This document shows positions 27,491 to 40,221 of a stretch of DNA of 64,000 nucleotides, piece after piece. The translations under genes were made by a program, and so were the position numbers. Under the pieces are notes generated by a model, which was given only the letters and a program-made list of their open reading frames with translations, was not told the origin of the DNA and did no database searches. Positions within the stretch are counted from its first letter, which is position 1, and each line of letters opens with the position of its first letter. The stretch lies in assembly GCA_046351595.1 (NCBI GenBank), contig JAXLYE010000009.1:496001-560000 (forward strand), given 5' to 3'. The stretch comes from JAXLYE01 sp046351595. Its GTDB lineage: Bacteria; Myxococcota_A; Polyangia; Palsa-1104; JAEUJZ01.

Positions 27491-28178
27491 GTGCCCTCCC
27501 GTCGAGCAGCGAGGCGCGGGCCGCGCGCAGGAGGCGCAGCCCGTCGGCAGAGCCGAGCAGCTCGTCGATGGCGCGCTCGGGGTGCGGCATGATGCCGAGC
27601 ACGCGCCGCGTGGCATCGAGCACCGCCGCAGCGTCCCCCTGCGAGCCGTTCGGGTTTTTGCAATAGGTGAGCGCCGCGCACCGCGCGAGCGCCTCGTCGC
27701 CGTCGGGGTGCAGGTAGCGCCCCTCGCCGTGCGCGATGGGCAGGCGCAGCCCGGTGCCGGCGGCGAGGCCGGTGAACCACGGGCTCGCGGTCGCCGCGGC
27801 CGTGACCTGGACCGTGACCCAGCGGTGCACGAAGTGCGGCGGCGCATTGTGCGCGAGCGCGCCCGGCAGGAGCCCCGCCGCGACGAGGATCTGGAAGCCG
27901 TTGCAGACCCCGAGCGCGAGCCCGCCCCCGTCGAGGAATCGCGGTAGCTCGAGCACGGCACGGCAGCGGCCGGCGAGCAGGCCGGCGCGCCAGTAGTCGC
28001 CGAACGAGAAGCCGCCGGGCAGCCCGACGAGCGCGACGTCTCGCGGCAGCGTCGAGCCGGCGTCGACGAGGCGCGGCACGAAGCCCGCGAGCTCGAGCGC
28101 CTCGCACAGATCGCGCTCGCCGTTGCTGCCGGGGAAGACGAGCACCGCCGCGGCGGGCGCGGGGCCTGCGTCGGTCAC
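27471..28178 (-). CDS. purQ: phosphoribosylformylglycinamidine synthase glutaminase PurQ (235 aa)
   Basis: Class I glutamine amidotransferase supplying ammonia to PurL. The nucleophile Cys is in LALGVCNGFQIL and the His/Glu pair in MPHPERA; FPGSNGERD and PGGFSFGDYWR bind substrate. The GTG at 28178 overlaps the stop of the upstream purS fusion (GTGA), which gives a 235-residue protein of normal PurQ length; an in-frame ATG further up adds a leader that would lie inside purS. Confidence 0.94.
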
Positions 28179-29077
28179 CGCTCCTCCGTGCGCAGCTCGT
28201 ACGTCTCCAAAAGCGGGCTGCAGAGCAGGGCGCGGCACATCGCGTCCACCTGCGCCCGCGCCGACTCGACGCGATCGGCACGCACCGTGAGCTGCAGCGA
28301 GCGGCCGACCCAGTCGACGGTGACCCCGGCAAAGCCGGCGGCCGCGAGCGCCTCTGCGATGGCCTCGGCCTGCGGATCGCTGCTGCCGGCGCGCGGGCGC
28401 ACGACGAGCTCGCAGGTCACGAGGCGGTCGCTCGCCGCGGCCTCGCTCGGAGCGCGCGCCAGGTGCTCCAGGCGCTCCAGGATCGGGCCCGGCTCGGCCT
28501 CTGGCTTGAACAGATCGCCCGTCAGCACCACCTCGGTGAGCAGCAAGCCACCGGGGCTCCGCCCGAGCCGGAGGCGCACGCCGTCGAGGGCGAGCCTCGC
28601 CGCGGCGCCGAGCTCGCGCAGCGCCTGGCCGGTCCGCAGCGCCAGGGCCTTGAGCGCGCGCAGCTCGGCCGGTGCGGCCAGCCCGAGCAGGCGGACGTGG
28701 TCATCGTTGAGCAGCGGGTGGCCGAGCTCCGCGCGCTCGGAATACAGCTCGATGAGCGGCGGCTCGCACGCCGTGTCCGTCGGCAGGCCCGTACGTGCGG
28801 CCAGCGCTGCAGCCACGCGCAGGTGCACCGCGGCCACGAGCGGCACGGGCTCGAGCGGGCGGCCGCTCGACGTGTGCGTGTCGGGCTGAGCGTCAACCTG
28901 GACCTGCGCAGGCACCTGCACGGGCAGGCCGCGCGCCTGCAGGACGTGCAGGATCAGCGCGTGGACGCGGCTATATGGCGCGTCCGCGCGCGTGCGCTCG
29001 GTGAGGCCCGGCTCGCGCAGCGGCAGCGACTGCTCTTCGCGGCGATCCCCGCGCGGGTCCCGAGGCGGCGTCTGCAC
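28175..29077 (-). CDS. purS: PurS fused to a truncated PurC-like domain (300 aa)
   Basis: Residues about 217-297 are a PurS domain (VTCELVVRPRAGSSDPQAEA, then VDWVGRSLQLTVRADRVE), the dimer that bridges PurL and PurQ. Residues about 35-195 resemble the C-terminal two-thirds of SAICAR synthase PurC: PLIELYSERAELGHPLLNDD parallels its EFYYKDD-LGDP segment, and ALKALALRTGQALRELGAAA its following helix. The PurC N-terminal ATP-binding strands are missing and signature residues differ (GHP for GDP, ALAAR for GSLAKR, TEVVLTGD for DEISPD), so catalysis is unlikely. The GTG start at 29077 has a good SD (GGAGGAG), so the truncation is not an artefact of start choice. No intact purC is in the window. 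Confidence 0.82.
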   Translation of the reverse strand: MQTPPRDPRGDRREEQSLPLREPGLTERTRADAPYSRVHALILHVLQARGLPVQVPAQVQVDAQPDTHTSSGRPLEPVPLVAAVHLRVAAALAARTGLPTDTACEPPLIELYSERAELGHPLLNDDHVRLLGLAAPAELRALKALALRTGQALRELGAAARLALDGVRLRLGRSPGGLLLTEVVLTGDLFKPEAEPGPILERLEHLARAPSEAAASDRLVTCELVVRPRAGSSDPQAEAIAEALAAAGFAGVTVDWVGRSLQLTVRADRVESARAQVDAMCRALLCSPLLETYELRTEER

Positions 29078-29165
29078 CGTGGCTCTCCTCCGTTGGCGCG
29101 CATTGGTGCAGCGTGGATCCCGATCGGGTCAAGAAAAAACGGACGAGAACGGACGCGGCACCGGC

Positions 29166-30086
29166 TCAGGCGTCGGGCGAGACCGCGGTCAGGCCGAGGC
29201 GGCTGGCCTGCTGATCCTGCCCCGGATCGACGACGCACAGGTAGTCGAGCGAGCCCTGCGCGCGGCCCAGGCGCGTGCGCGCCACGAGCTCGGCCGCGCC
29301 GGTCAGCGGCCGCAGGCAGTAGAAGCGATCGAGCGCCCCGACGTAGCCGACCAAAAGGAAGAAGTCCTCGCCGCTGCCGCCCAGCGCCGCCGCGCCGATC
29401 GAGAGCGCGCGCGTGACCTGCGCGAAGGGCTGCGCCGACTCCGGCGCCAGCACCTGCACCGACGTCGCGGACTGGAAGCTCGTCGGCTCCTGGCCGAGCA
29501 CGCGCTGCGCGCGGTGCTGCACGATGGCGCCCAGGTGCACGGCGGCCCAGGCGTCGGGCAGCTCGCGCAGGCTCGGCCGGCCCTGGTTCGGCTTGCCGTC
29601 GGCCTCGGTCTTGTGGGTCATGGCGAAGAAGCGACCCTGGACCAGGTAGGCATCGCGCAGCGCGCGCAGGAAGACGCGCAGCCCGTACAGGCAGCTCGCC
29701 TGCTGCGCCGCGGGCGCGCCGCGCACGACGATGTTGGCGCGGTCGATGAGCGCCTCCAGATCCGCCGGCAGGCTGCCGCCGCCGCGCCACTTGTCGAGCA
29801 GCGCCAGCTCGTCGCCGGCATGCTGGGCGGCATTCTGGGCAGTGCTCTGGGCGCGGGCCGAGCGCACGGCGCGCAGCAGGTCGTCGAGCTGGCCGATGTG
29901 CGAGCGCGGATCGTTGAGCAGGCCGCGGCTCATGCGATACGCCTCGAGCGTCACCTCGGCGAACAGGCTGTTCTGCAGGAAGTTCTGCGTCACAAGGTCC
30001 GCCCCGTTCGTTGCCGTCGCTGACGGCGTGTCGCTGGCGCCGCGCGGATCGATTCGGACGGGTCGGGGCGGGCCTGGGTCCTTCAC
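29166..30086 (-). CDS. conserved-looking hypothetical protein coupled to CDF transporter (306 aa)
   Basis: I do not recognise this family. The start is a GTG at 30086 that overlaps the transporter's TGA (GTGA), so translation is coupled. It is soluble: an N-terminal disordered 30 residues, helices (TLEAYRMSRGLLND, LRVFLRALRDAYLVQGRFF), a segment HKTEADGKPNQGRPSL, and a C-terminal half with mixed strands (LDRFYCLRPL, LDYLCVVDPG). Only two Cys are in the C-terminal half, and no metal or nucleotide motif is apparent. Its coupling suggests a role linked to metal efflux, but this is inference. Confidence 0.7.
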   Translation of the reverse strand: MKDPGPPRPVRIDPRGASDTPSATATNGADLVTQNFLQNSLFAEVTLEAYRMSRGLLNDPRSHIGQLDDLLRAVRSARAQSTAQNAAQHAGDELALLDKWRGGGSLPADLEALIDRANIVVRGAPAAQQASCLYGLRVFLRALRDAYLVQGRFFAMTHKTEADGKPNQGRPSLRELPDAWAAVHLGAIVQHRAQRVLGQEPTSFQSATSVQVLAPESAQPFAQVTRALSIGAAALGGSGEDFFLLVGYVGALDRFYCLRPLTGAAELVARTRLGRAQGSLDYLCVVDPGQDQQASRLGLTAVSPDA

Positions 30087-31081
30087 GAGACGCCGGCCGC
30101 CGGCGGCTTGTCGCCCTCGAGCAGCAGCTGGGCCTCCAGGAAGATGCGGCGGACGTCGGGGCACTCGCTGCGGATGGCCCGCTCGATGCGCGCCACCGCC
30201 GCCGCGAGCTGCTCCGTGCTCAGCTCCGCCGAGAACTGCACGCCCATGTTCAAAAGGATCTCGTGCGGCCCGAAGTACAGGGTCAGGGCGCGGTTCACCG
30301 CGCGCACGTCCGGATCGCGGCGGACGATCTCCTTCAGCGCCGAGCGCACGTCCCGGTCCGCGCCTTCGCCGAGCAGCAGGCCGCGGCTCTCGATGATGAG
30401 GAACACGCCCACCAGCGCCAGCATGGTGCCGATCAGGATCGACGCGACTCCGTCGAGGACCGGGGCGTGGAGCGCGTGGCTCAGCAGCACTCCCAAGAAC
30501 GCCAGAAGGAGCCCGAGCAGCGCGGCGCTGTCTTCCAGGAAGATGGTGAAGGTGGTGGGATCCTTGCTGGACCGCATGGTCTGCCACAGGGTGCGGCCGG
30601 CGCGCAGCGGTCGCAGCTCGCGCAGCGCCAGCGCCCAGCTGATCCCCTCGAAGATCATCGCGGCCCCGAGGACGACGTAGTTCCACGTCGGATCGCGCAG
30701 CGGCTCGGGGTGGAGGAGGTGGGTGATGCCCTCGTAGATGGACATGCCGCCGCCGCCGGCGAAGACCAGGATCGCGACGATGAGCGTCCAGAAGTACAGC
30801 TCTTTGCCGTACCCGAACGGGTGGTCTTCGTCGGCGGGGCGCCGGCTCTGCCGCACGCCGAGGAGCAGCAGCGCCTCGTTGCCGGTGTCGACCAGCGAGT
30901 GGATGCCCTCGGACAGCATCGCCGAGCTGCCGGTTACGGCGGCCGCCACGAACTTCGTCGCGGCAATCGCCAGGTTGGCGAACAGCGCGCCCCAGATGAC
31001 CAGCAACGACTTCGGCCCTTTGCCCTGCGGTCCGTCCCGGCGCCCGGTTCCGGGAGCGTCGGGCTCGTTCACGGCTGCCAT
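30083..31081 (-). CDS. cation diffusion facilitator, SLC30A9-like (332 aa)
   Basis: Inner-membrane divalent-metal/proton antiporter. Helix 2 carries SEGIHSLVDTGNEALLLLG (His-x-x-x-Asp site) and helix 5 FLEDSAALLGLLLAFLG with an Asp; six membrane helices are visible before a cytoplasmic ferredoxin-like domain (residues about 240-320, ALTLYFGPHEILLNM). The pattern EDHPFGYGKELYFW is typical of the ZnT9/CDF-like subgroup. SD AGGAG before the ATG; a short palindrome TGGATC-CA-GATCCA lies 27-40 bases upstream. Metal specificity not assignable. Confidence 0.92.
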   Translation of the reverse strand: MAAVNEPDAPGTGRRDGPQGKGPKSLLVIWGALFANLAIAATKFVAAAVTGSSAMLSEGIHSLVDTGNEALLLLGVRQSRRPADEDHPFGYGKELYFWTLIVAILVFAGGGGMSIYEGITHLLHPEPLRDPTWNYVVLGAAMIFEGISWALALRELRPLRAGRTLWQTMRSSKDPTTFTIFLEDSAALLGLLLAFLGVLLSHALHAPVLDGVASILIGTMLALVGVFLIIESRGLLLGEGADRDVRSALKEIVRRDPDVRAVNRALTLYFGPHEILLNMGVQFSAELSTEQLAAAVARIERAIRSECPDVRRIFLEAQLLLEGDKPPAAGVS

Positions 31082-31546
31082 CGCCTACCGCTCCTGTGCA
31101 ATCGATTTGGATCCAGATCCACTTATGAAGGATTCATGAATTTTGCCGCTCGGGGCCAGATTGATGCCGAACGAAGCAAGAACTATGAAAAACCATAAAG
31201 TCCATCGTTCAGTCCAATCGAGACATGAAGGTTTATTAAGGATTGAAGCTCAGCCTTAGTCGCTGAACGGATGAGCCTCGTTCCGAGCGCGGCGTTATCA
31301 GCATACCGATTGCATCGGGCCGCGTCCGCATCGACGGCCGCCGGACCGGAGAGCACCCGGCGCGGGACCGGGTAGATGCCTTAGGGTATCGGACGCTCGG
31401 GCTCGGGCGATCTCGGAGTTCCACTAGTTCTCTGCGGTTTCGATTGATGCAAAGGCGGTTCATGCTACTTCAAAGCTAATCCTGCTTGAACGAGCCAACC
31501 GCGATACCGCGCATGACAGGGGGCGCAGCCACTTGAAAGGACTGCC
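31082..31546. other. AT-rich divergent intergenic region before the respiratory operon
   Basis: This 465-base gap separates the CDF gene (leftward) and actA (rightward). Its first 180 bases are clearly richer in A+T than the flanks. It contains a 14-bp palindrome, TGGATC-CA-GATCCA, at 31108-31121, and the self-complementary ATTCATGAAT near 31132-31141. Promoters for both directions should lie here, but no confident -35/-10 pair or RNA gene was found. Confidence 0.6.
31108..31121. promoter_or_regulatory. 14-bp palindrome upstream of CDF gene
   Basis: TGGATC (31108-31113) and GATCCA (31116-31121) are perfect inverted repeats with a 2-base spacer, 27 bases from the CDF start codon. The position fits an operator for metal-dependent control of the transporter, but no regulator is adjacent. 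Confidence 0.35.
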
Positions 31547-32199
31547 ATGGCGCAGCTCTTCCATCGAAGCACCAACGTTCTCGCCAGGACCAGCCTGGTC
31601 GCGCTGCCCATCGCGCTGGGCGGTGCCGCTGCGCTCTTCGGGCTGATCTACCGCTCGCCCTACTTCACGTCCGTCTTCGTGGCGCGCCGCCAGCCGGTCC
31701 CCTTCAGCCACAAGCACCACGTCGGCGGTCTAGGAATCGACTGCCGGTACTGCCACGACTCCGTCGAGAAGTCGGCTTTCGCCGGCCTGCCGGCGCTCGA
31801 GACCTGCATGCACTGCCACTCGCAGATCTGGGCCGACAGTCCGCTCCTGCAGCCGGTGCGCGAGGGCTACCGCGACGACCGCTCGCTGGTCTGGGGGCGG
31901 GTGAACCAGCTCCCAGACTACGTCTACTTCGATCACAGCATCCACGTGAACAAGGGAGTCGGCTGCGAGTCCTGTCACGGTCGGGTGGATCAGATGCCGC
32001 TCACGTGGCGACAGCAGCCGCTGACCATGAAGGGGTGCCTGTCCTGTCACCGCGAGCCGGAGCGGCACCTGCGCCCGCGCGAGCACGTGTTCCAGATGGG
32101 GTGGCGACCGGACGGTGATCCGGAGCTGCTCGGGCGCGGCCTGGTCCGGCGCTATCGCATCAACAAGCAGCGGCTGGCCGACTGCTACGTGTGCCACCG

Positions 32200-32203
<4 letters not shown>
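31547..32203 (+). CDS. actA: alternative complex III subunit ActA, pentahaem cytochrome c (218 aa)
   Basis: Five CxxCH haem sites are visible: CRYCH, CMHCH, CESCH, CLSCH and CYVCH, with additional His residues as distal ligands. An N-terminal hydrophobic segment (residues about 15-35) anchors the protein with haems on the periplasmic side. It passes electrons from the quinol site of ActB/ActC to the oxidase branch. First gene of the operon; SD AAAGGA before the ATG; its stop overlaps the actB start (ATGA). Confidence 0.92.
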
Positions 32204-35247
<3,044 letters not shown>

Positions 35248-35249
35248 CC

Positions 35250-36664
<1,415 letters not shown>

Positions 36665-36668
<4 letters not shown>

Positions 36669-37210
36669 GCGCGCAGGACGAGCTCTACGGACTTCTGGCG
36701 GAGTTTGCGACGCCGGACGAGGTGAAGCGCGCCGCGTCCTCGGCCTTCGCCAGCGGCTACCGCCGCATGGACGCGTACACACCCTTCCCGGTCGAGGGCC
36801 TGGACGAGGCCCTGCACTTCCGTCCGCGGCTGCTCCCGTTCCTCGTCTTCTCGGGCGGTCTGGGAGGCGCGGCCGCGGGCTACTTCATGCAGTACTACGC
36901 CAGCGTGCACCACTACCCGCTCGAAGTGGCGGGGCGGCCGCTGCACAGCTGGCCGGCGTTCATCCCGCTGACCTTCGAGCTCCTGATCCTCGGCGCCGCG
37001 GTGACGGCGCTGGCCGTGCTGATCCTCGGCAACCGCCTGCCGCAGCCGCACCACCCGCTGTTCGAGATCGAGGCGTTCGAGCGCGCCAGCCAGGACCGCT
37101 TCTTCCTGTGCATCGAGGCGCGTGATGCCCGCTTCGATCGCAACAAGACCCGGGCCTTTCTGGACGCGCTCCGTCCCGCCGCGGTCTACGAAGTGCGAGG
37201 TCAGGAGTAG
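36665..37210 (+). CDS. actD: alternative complex III subunit ActD (181 aa)
   Basis: Two transmembrane helices (LLPFLVFSGGLGGAAAGYFM and FIPLTFELLILGAAVTALAV) with the ActD signature YRRMDAYTPFPVEGLDEAL before them and NRLPQPHHPLFE after. It sits in the peripheral part of the membrane arm, without cofactors. ATGA overlap with actC. Confidence 0.92.
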
Positions 37211-37212
37211 CC

Positions 37213-37815
37213 ATGTCGGAATTCCCTTGCGAAGCGAAGGGGCGGAGCCGGCAAGAGGGAGCGTGCTGCGCCCTGCTGTGCCTCGCGCTGGCGGCGGGCT
37301 GCGAGGACGACATGAGCGATCAGCCGCGCTACGATCCGCTCGAGCCCAGCCCGCTGTTCGCGGACGGCCGCTCGGCCCGCCCGCAGCTCCCCGGGACGAT
37401 CCACCGCGACGAGGCGCTCGATCCCGTGCTCAACACCGCGGTCCGGGACGGCCGCCTCGTCGACGAGCTGCCGCTGCCGGTGAGCCGCGAGCTCCTGCTG
37501 CGCGGGCAGGAGCGCTTCACCGTCTACTGCACGCCGTGTCACAGCCCGCTCGGCGACGGCGACGGCATGGTCGTCCGGCGCGGCTTCCGCCGCCCGCCCT
37601 CCCTGCACGACGAGCGGCTGCGCCTCGCGCCCCTGGGCCACTTCTTCGATGTGATGACCAACGGCTTCGCGGTCATGCCGCGCTTCTCGTACCTCCTTTC
37701 CCCGCGCGACCGCTGGGCCATCGCCGCCTACATCCGCGTCCTGCAGCACAGCCAGCACGCCGCGCTCCGCGACGTGCCGCCGCCCGAGCGACAGGCGCTG
37801 GAGCAGAGCCCATGA
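37213..37815 (+). CDS. actE: alternative complex III subunit ActE, monohaem cytochrome c lipoprotein (200 aa)
   Basis: The signal peptide ends with LALAAGC, predicting lipidation. One haem site, CTPCH, is followed by SPLGDGDGM and a conserved late Met in GFAVMPRFSYL that probably supplies the sixth ligand. Electron exit subunit of complex III. SD AGGAG within the end of actD; ATGA overlap with actF. Confidence 0.92.
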   Translation: MSEFPCEAKGRSRQEGACCALLCLALAAGCEDDMSDQPRYDPLEPSPLFADGRSARPQLPGTIHRDEALDPVLNTAVRDGRLVDELPLPVSRELLLRGQERFTVYCTPCHSPLGDGDGMVVRRGFRRPPSLHDERLRLAPLGHFFDVMTNGFAVMPRFSYLLSPRDRWAIAAYIRVLQHSQHAALRDVPPPERQALEQSP

Positions 37816-38984
37816 AGATCATGGACAGCCTGGTCGCCTACCGCGCGGCGCGTCCGGCGGCGCTCGCGGCGCTGCTCCTCGGAGCCGTCCTCCTCACCGC
37901 GGCCGCCGGTGTTCCCCTGCTCGCCGGCGCGGGCCGGACGCCGCTGCTGCAGTCGTACCTGCTGGCGTACGTCTTCTGGCTGAACCTCGCGCTCGGTTGT
38001 CTGGGGCTGCTCCTTTTGCACCCCGTGGTCGGCGGCCGCTGGGGCGTCCCGATCCGCCGCTTCCTCGAGGCCGGAGTCGGCACGCTGCCGCTGCTGCTCC
38101 TGCTCGCGCTGCCGCTGCTGCTGGGGCTGCGCGAGCTGTACCCCTGGGCGGCCCCGGGCGCCGAGGCGTCCGCCGCCCTGCGGCCCAAGCGGCTCTACCT
38201 GAACGTCCCGTTTTTTGTCGTGCGCCTGCTGGTCTGCTTCGCAATCTGGATGGCGCTGGGCGCCCTGCTGCGGCGCGCCTCGCTGGCCCAGGACGCGGCG
38301 CCCGGCCCGCGGTCCGCGGCGCGGCTTGTGCGGCTCGGCGCCCCGGGGCTCGTGCTCTACGTCCTGACCGTGAGCTTCGCGCTGTGGGATCTCACCGCGA
38401 CGCTGGATCCGCGCTGGTACTCGACCGTATACGGACTGATCCTGATCGATGTCCAGGGCCTCACCGCGCTGTCCTTCGGCGTGATCGTGCTGGTCTTGTT
38501 TGCGGGCCGACCGCCGCTGCGCAGCCAGGCGAGCCGCGAGCGCCTGCACGATCTCGGCAACCTGCTGCTGATGCTCTTGCTGATGTGGGCGTACCTGTCG
38601 TTCATGCAGCTGCTCATCAGCTGGAGCGGCAACCTCCCCGACGAGGTGCGCTTCTACGTGCCGCGGCTCCACGGGCCCTTCGCCCGCATCGGCATCGGCC
38701 TGCTCGTCTTCCACTTCGCGGTTCCGTTCCTTGGTCTGCTCAGCCGCCCGCTCAAGCGCTCGCGCGGCTCGCTCTTCGCGCTGGCGCTGCTGCTGTTCCT
38801 GGGCGCGTGGCTCGATCTGTTCTGGCTGGTGGCGCCGGGCTTCCAGCGGACGGGCGCGACCTTCTGCCTGCTGGACTTCGCCTTCACGCTGGGCCTCGGC
38901 GGGCTGTTCGTGGGCCTGTACCTCATCCGGCTCGGCGGTCGCCCGCTGCTCTCGGTCGGAGCGGTTGATGGGAGCTCGCAATGA
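37812..38984 (+). CDS. actF: alternative complex III subunit ActF, membrane protein (390 aa)
   Basis: About ten hydrophobic helices; the second copy of the NrfD-like scaffold in complex III. Recognisable features are YLNVPFFVVRLLVCFAIW, DLTATLDPRWYSTVYGL and FMQLLISWSGNLPDE. It pairs with ActC in the membrane arm. The ATGA overlap defines the start as 37812. Confidence 0.9.
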   Translation: MKIMDSLVAYRAARPAALAALLLGAVLLTAAAGVPLLAGAGRTPLLQSYLLAYVFWLNLALGCLGLLLLHPVVGGRWGVPIRRFLEAGVGTLPLLLLLALPLLLGLRELYPWAAPGAEASAALRPKRLYLNVPFFVVRLLVCFAIWMALGALLRRASLAQDAAPGPRSAARLVRLGAPGLVLYVLTVSFALWDLTATLDPRWYSTVYGLILIDVQGLTALSFGVIVLVLFAGRPPLRSQASRERLHDLGNLLLMLLLMWAYLSFMQLLISWSGNLPDEVRFYVPRLHGPFARIGIGLLVFHFAVPFLGLLSRPLKRSRGSLFALALLLFLGAWLDLFWLVAPGFQRTGATFCLLDFAFTLGLGGLFVGLYLIRLGGRPLLSVGAVDGSSQ

Positions 38985-39421
38985 CCCCGAGCGCGCGGCG
39001 TGAGACGGACAGACAGCCGCAGCCCGCGTCCGGGACCGGCGCGGACACGCGCGTGCTGCCCGTGCTGCTGTTCGCGGCCTTCCTCGCGGCGCTGGTCGGC
39101 GGCTGCGTGCTGGTCTGCTCGGCGGTGCTGCGCCTCGCGCTCGGTCGCGACGCCCGCGAACCCCCGCTGGTTTCGTCGCCCGCGAGCACGCCGGTGGTGT
39201 CCGCGCCGCGGCTGCAGGCCTTCCCGCAGCAGGATCTCGACGCGATGCAGCGCGGCAAGCAGCAGCTCCTGCACGGCTACGGCTGGCAGGAGCGCGGACG
39301 CGGCGTCGTTCGAGTCCCCATCACGCGCGCCCTCGAGCTCGCGGCCGAGCGCGGCCTCACGACCTTCGCGCCCTCAGGACCTGGCGACACGACGCAGGCG
39401 CAGCAGGAGCTCCGGCCATGA
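38981..39421 (+). CDS. small single-pass membrane protein of the respiratory operon (146 aa)
   Basis: One transmembrane helix (residues about 26-50, VLPVLLFAAFLAALVGGCVL), then a periplasmic domain with QDLDAMQRGKQQLLHGYGWQ and GVVRVPITRALELAAERGL. The 'YGW...VRVPI..ALEL' pattern recurs in proteins encoded near SCO and complex III genes in several lineages; no biochemical function is established as far as I recall. ATGA overlaps with actF and SCO place it in the same transcript. Confidence 0.8.
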   Translation: MTPSARRETDRQPQPASGTGADTRVLPVLLFAAFLAALVGGCVLVCSAVLRLALGRDAREPPLVSSPASTPVVSAPRLQAFPQQDLDAMQRGKQQLLHGYGWQERGRGVVRVPITRALELAAERGLTTFAPSGPGDTTQAQQELRP

Positions 39422-40221
39422 GCTCAAGTCGTGCCCTCCGGCTGCTGCTCCTCGTGGGTCTGGGCCTGGCCCCGGCGCGCCCCGCGTACGCGGATCCAGC
39501 GTCGAGCACGGTGCTCGACTCCGTCCGCTTCGAGCAGCGCCTCGGTGCGCAGGTGCCGCTCGATCTGCCGCTGCGTGATGAGCGCGGCGCGACCGTGCGC
39601 CTCGGCGACTACTTCGGTCAGCGGCCGGTCCTATTGGCGCTCACGTACTACCGCTGCCCGATGCTGTGCGGGCTGGTCCTGTCCGGGCTCCTGCGCGCCG
39701 TCACCGAGCTGTCGTTCACCGCCGGCCAGCAGTTCGAGATCGTCCTCGTCAGCATCGATCGGAAAGACACGCCCGAGCTGGCGGCGGCCAAGAAGCAGCA
39801 CTACACCCGGCACTACCACCGCAAAGGCGCCGAGGCAGGCTGGCACTTCCTGACCAGCCCGACGCCGGCCCCGGTCGCGGCCCTGGCGCGCGCGGTGGGC
39901 TTCTACTACAGCTACGACCCGCGGCAGGATCAGTACGCGCACCCGAGCGGCGTGATCACGCTGACGCCGACCGGTCAGGTTTCGCGCTACTTCTACGGCA
40001 TCGACTACCTGCCGACGCACCTGCGCTACGGGCTCATCGAGGCCGCGGCCGGCAAGATCGGTTCCCCCGTCGATCAGCTGCTGCTGCGCTGCTACCACTA
40101 CGACGGGCAGACCGGGAAGTACAAGCTGGCGATCTGGCGCGGCGTGCAGCTCGCGTGCGTACTGATGGCGCTGGCCGTCGCGGTGCTGCTGCGCCCGCGC
40201 GCCTGGAGGCGGCAGCCATGA
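39418..40221 (+). CDS. SCO1/SenC copper chaperone (267 aa)
   Basis: Thioredoxin-like copper protein that helps load the CuA centre. The copper motif CPMLC (CxxxC) is followed by GLVLSGL, and a His in YAHPSGVITLTPTG is the third ligand. It has an N-terminal signal peptide and an additional C-terminal hydrophobic helix (VQLACVLMALAVAVLL). Located just upstream of coxB (ATGA overlap), the usual place. Confidence 0.92.
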   Translation: MSSSRALRLLLLVGLGLAPARPAYADPASSTVLDSVRFEQRLGAQVPLDLPLRDERGATVRLGDYFGQRPVLLALTYYRCPMLCGLVLSGLLRAVTELSFTAGQQFEIVLVSIDRKDTPELAAAKKQHYTRHYHRKGAEAGWHFLTSPTPAPVAALARAVGFYYSYDPRQDQYAHPSGVITLTPTGQVSRYFYGIDYLPTHLRYGLIEAAAGKIGSPVDQLLLRCYHYDGQTGKYKLAIWRGVQLACVLMALAVAVLLRPRAWRRQP

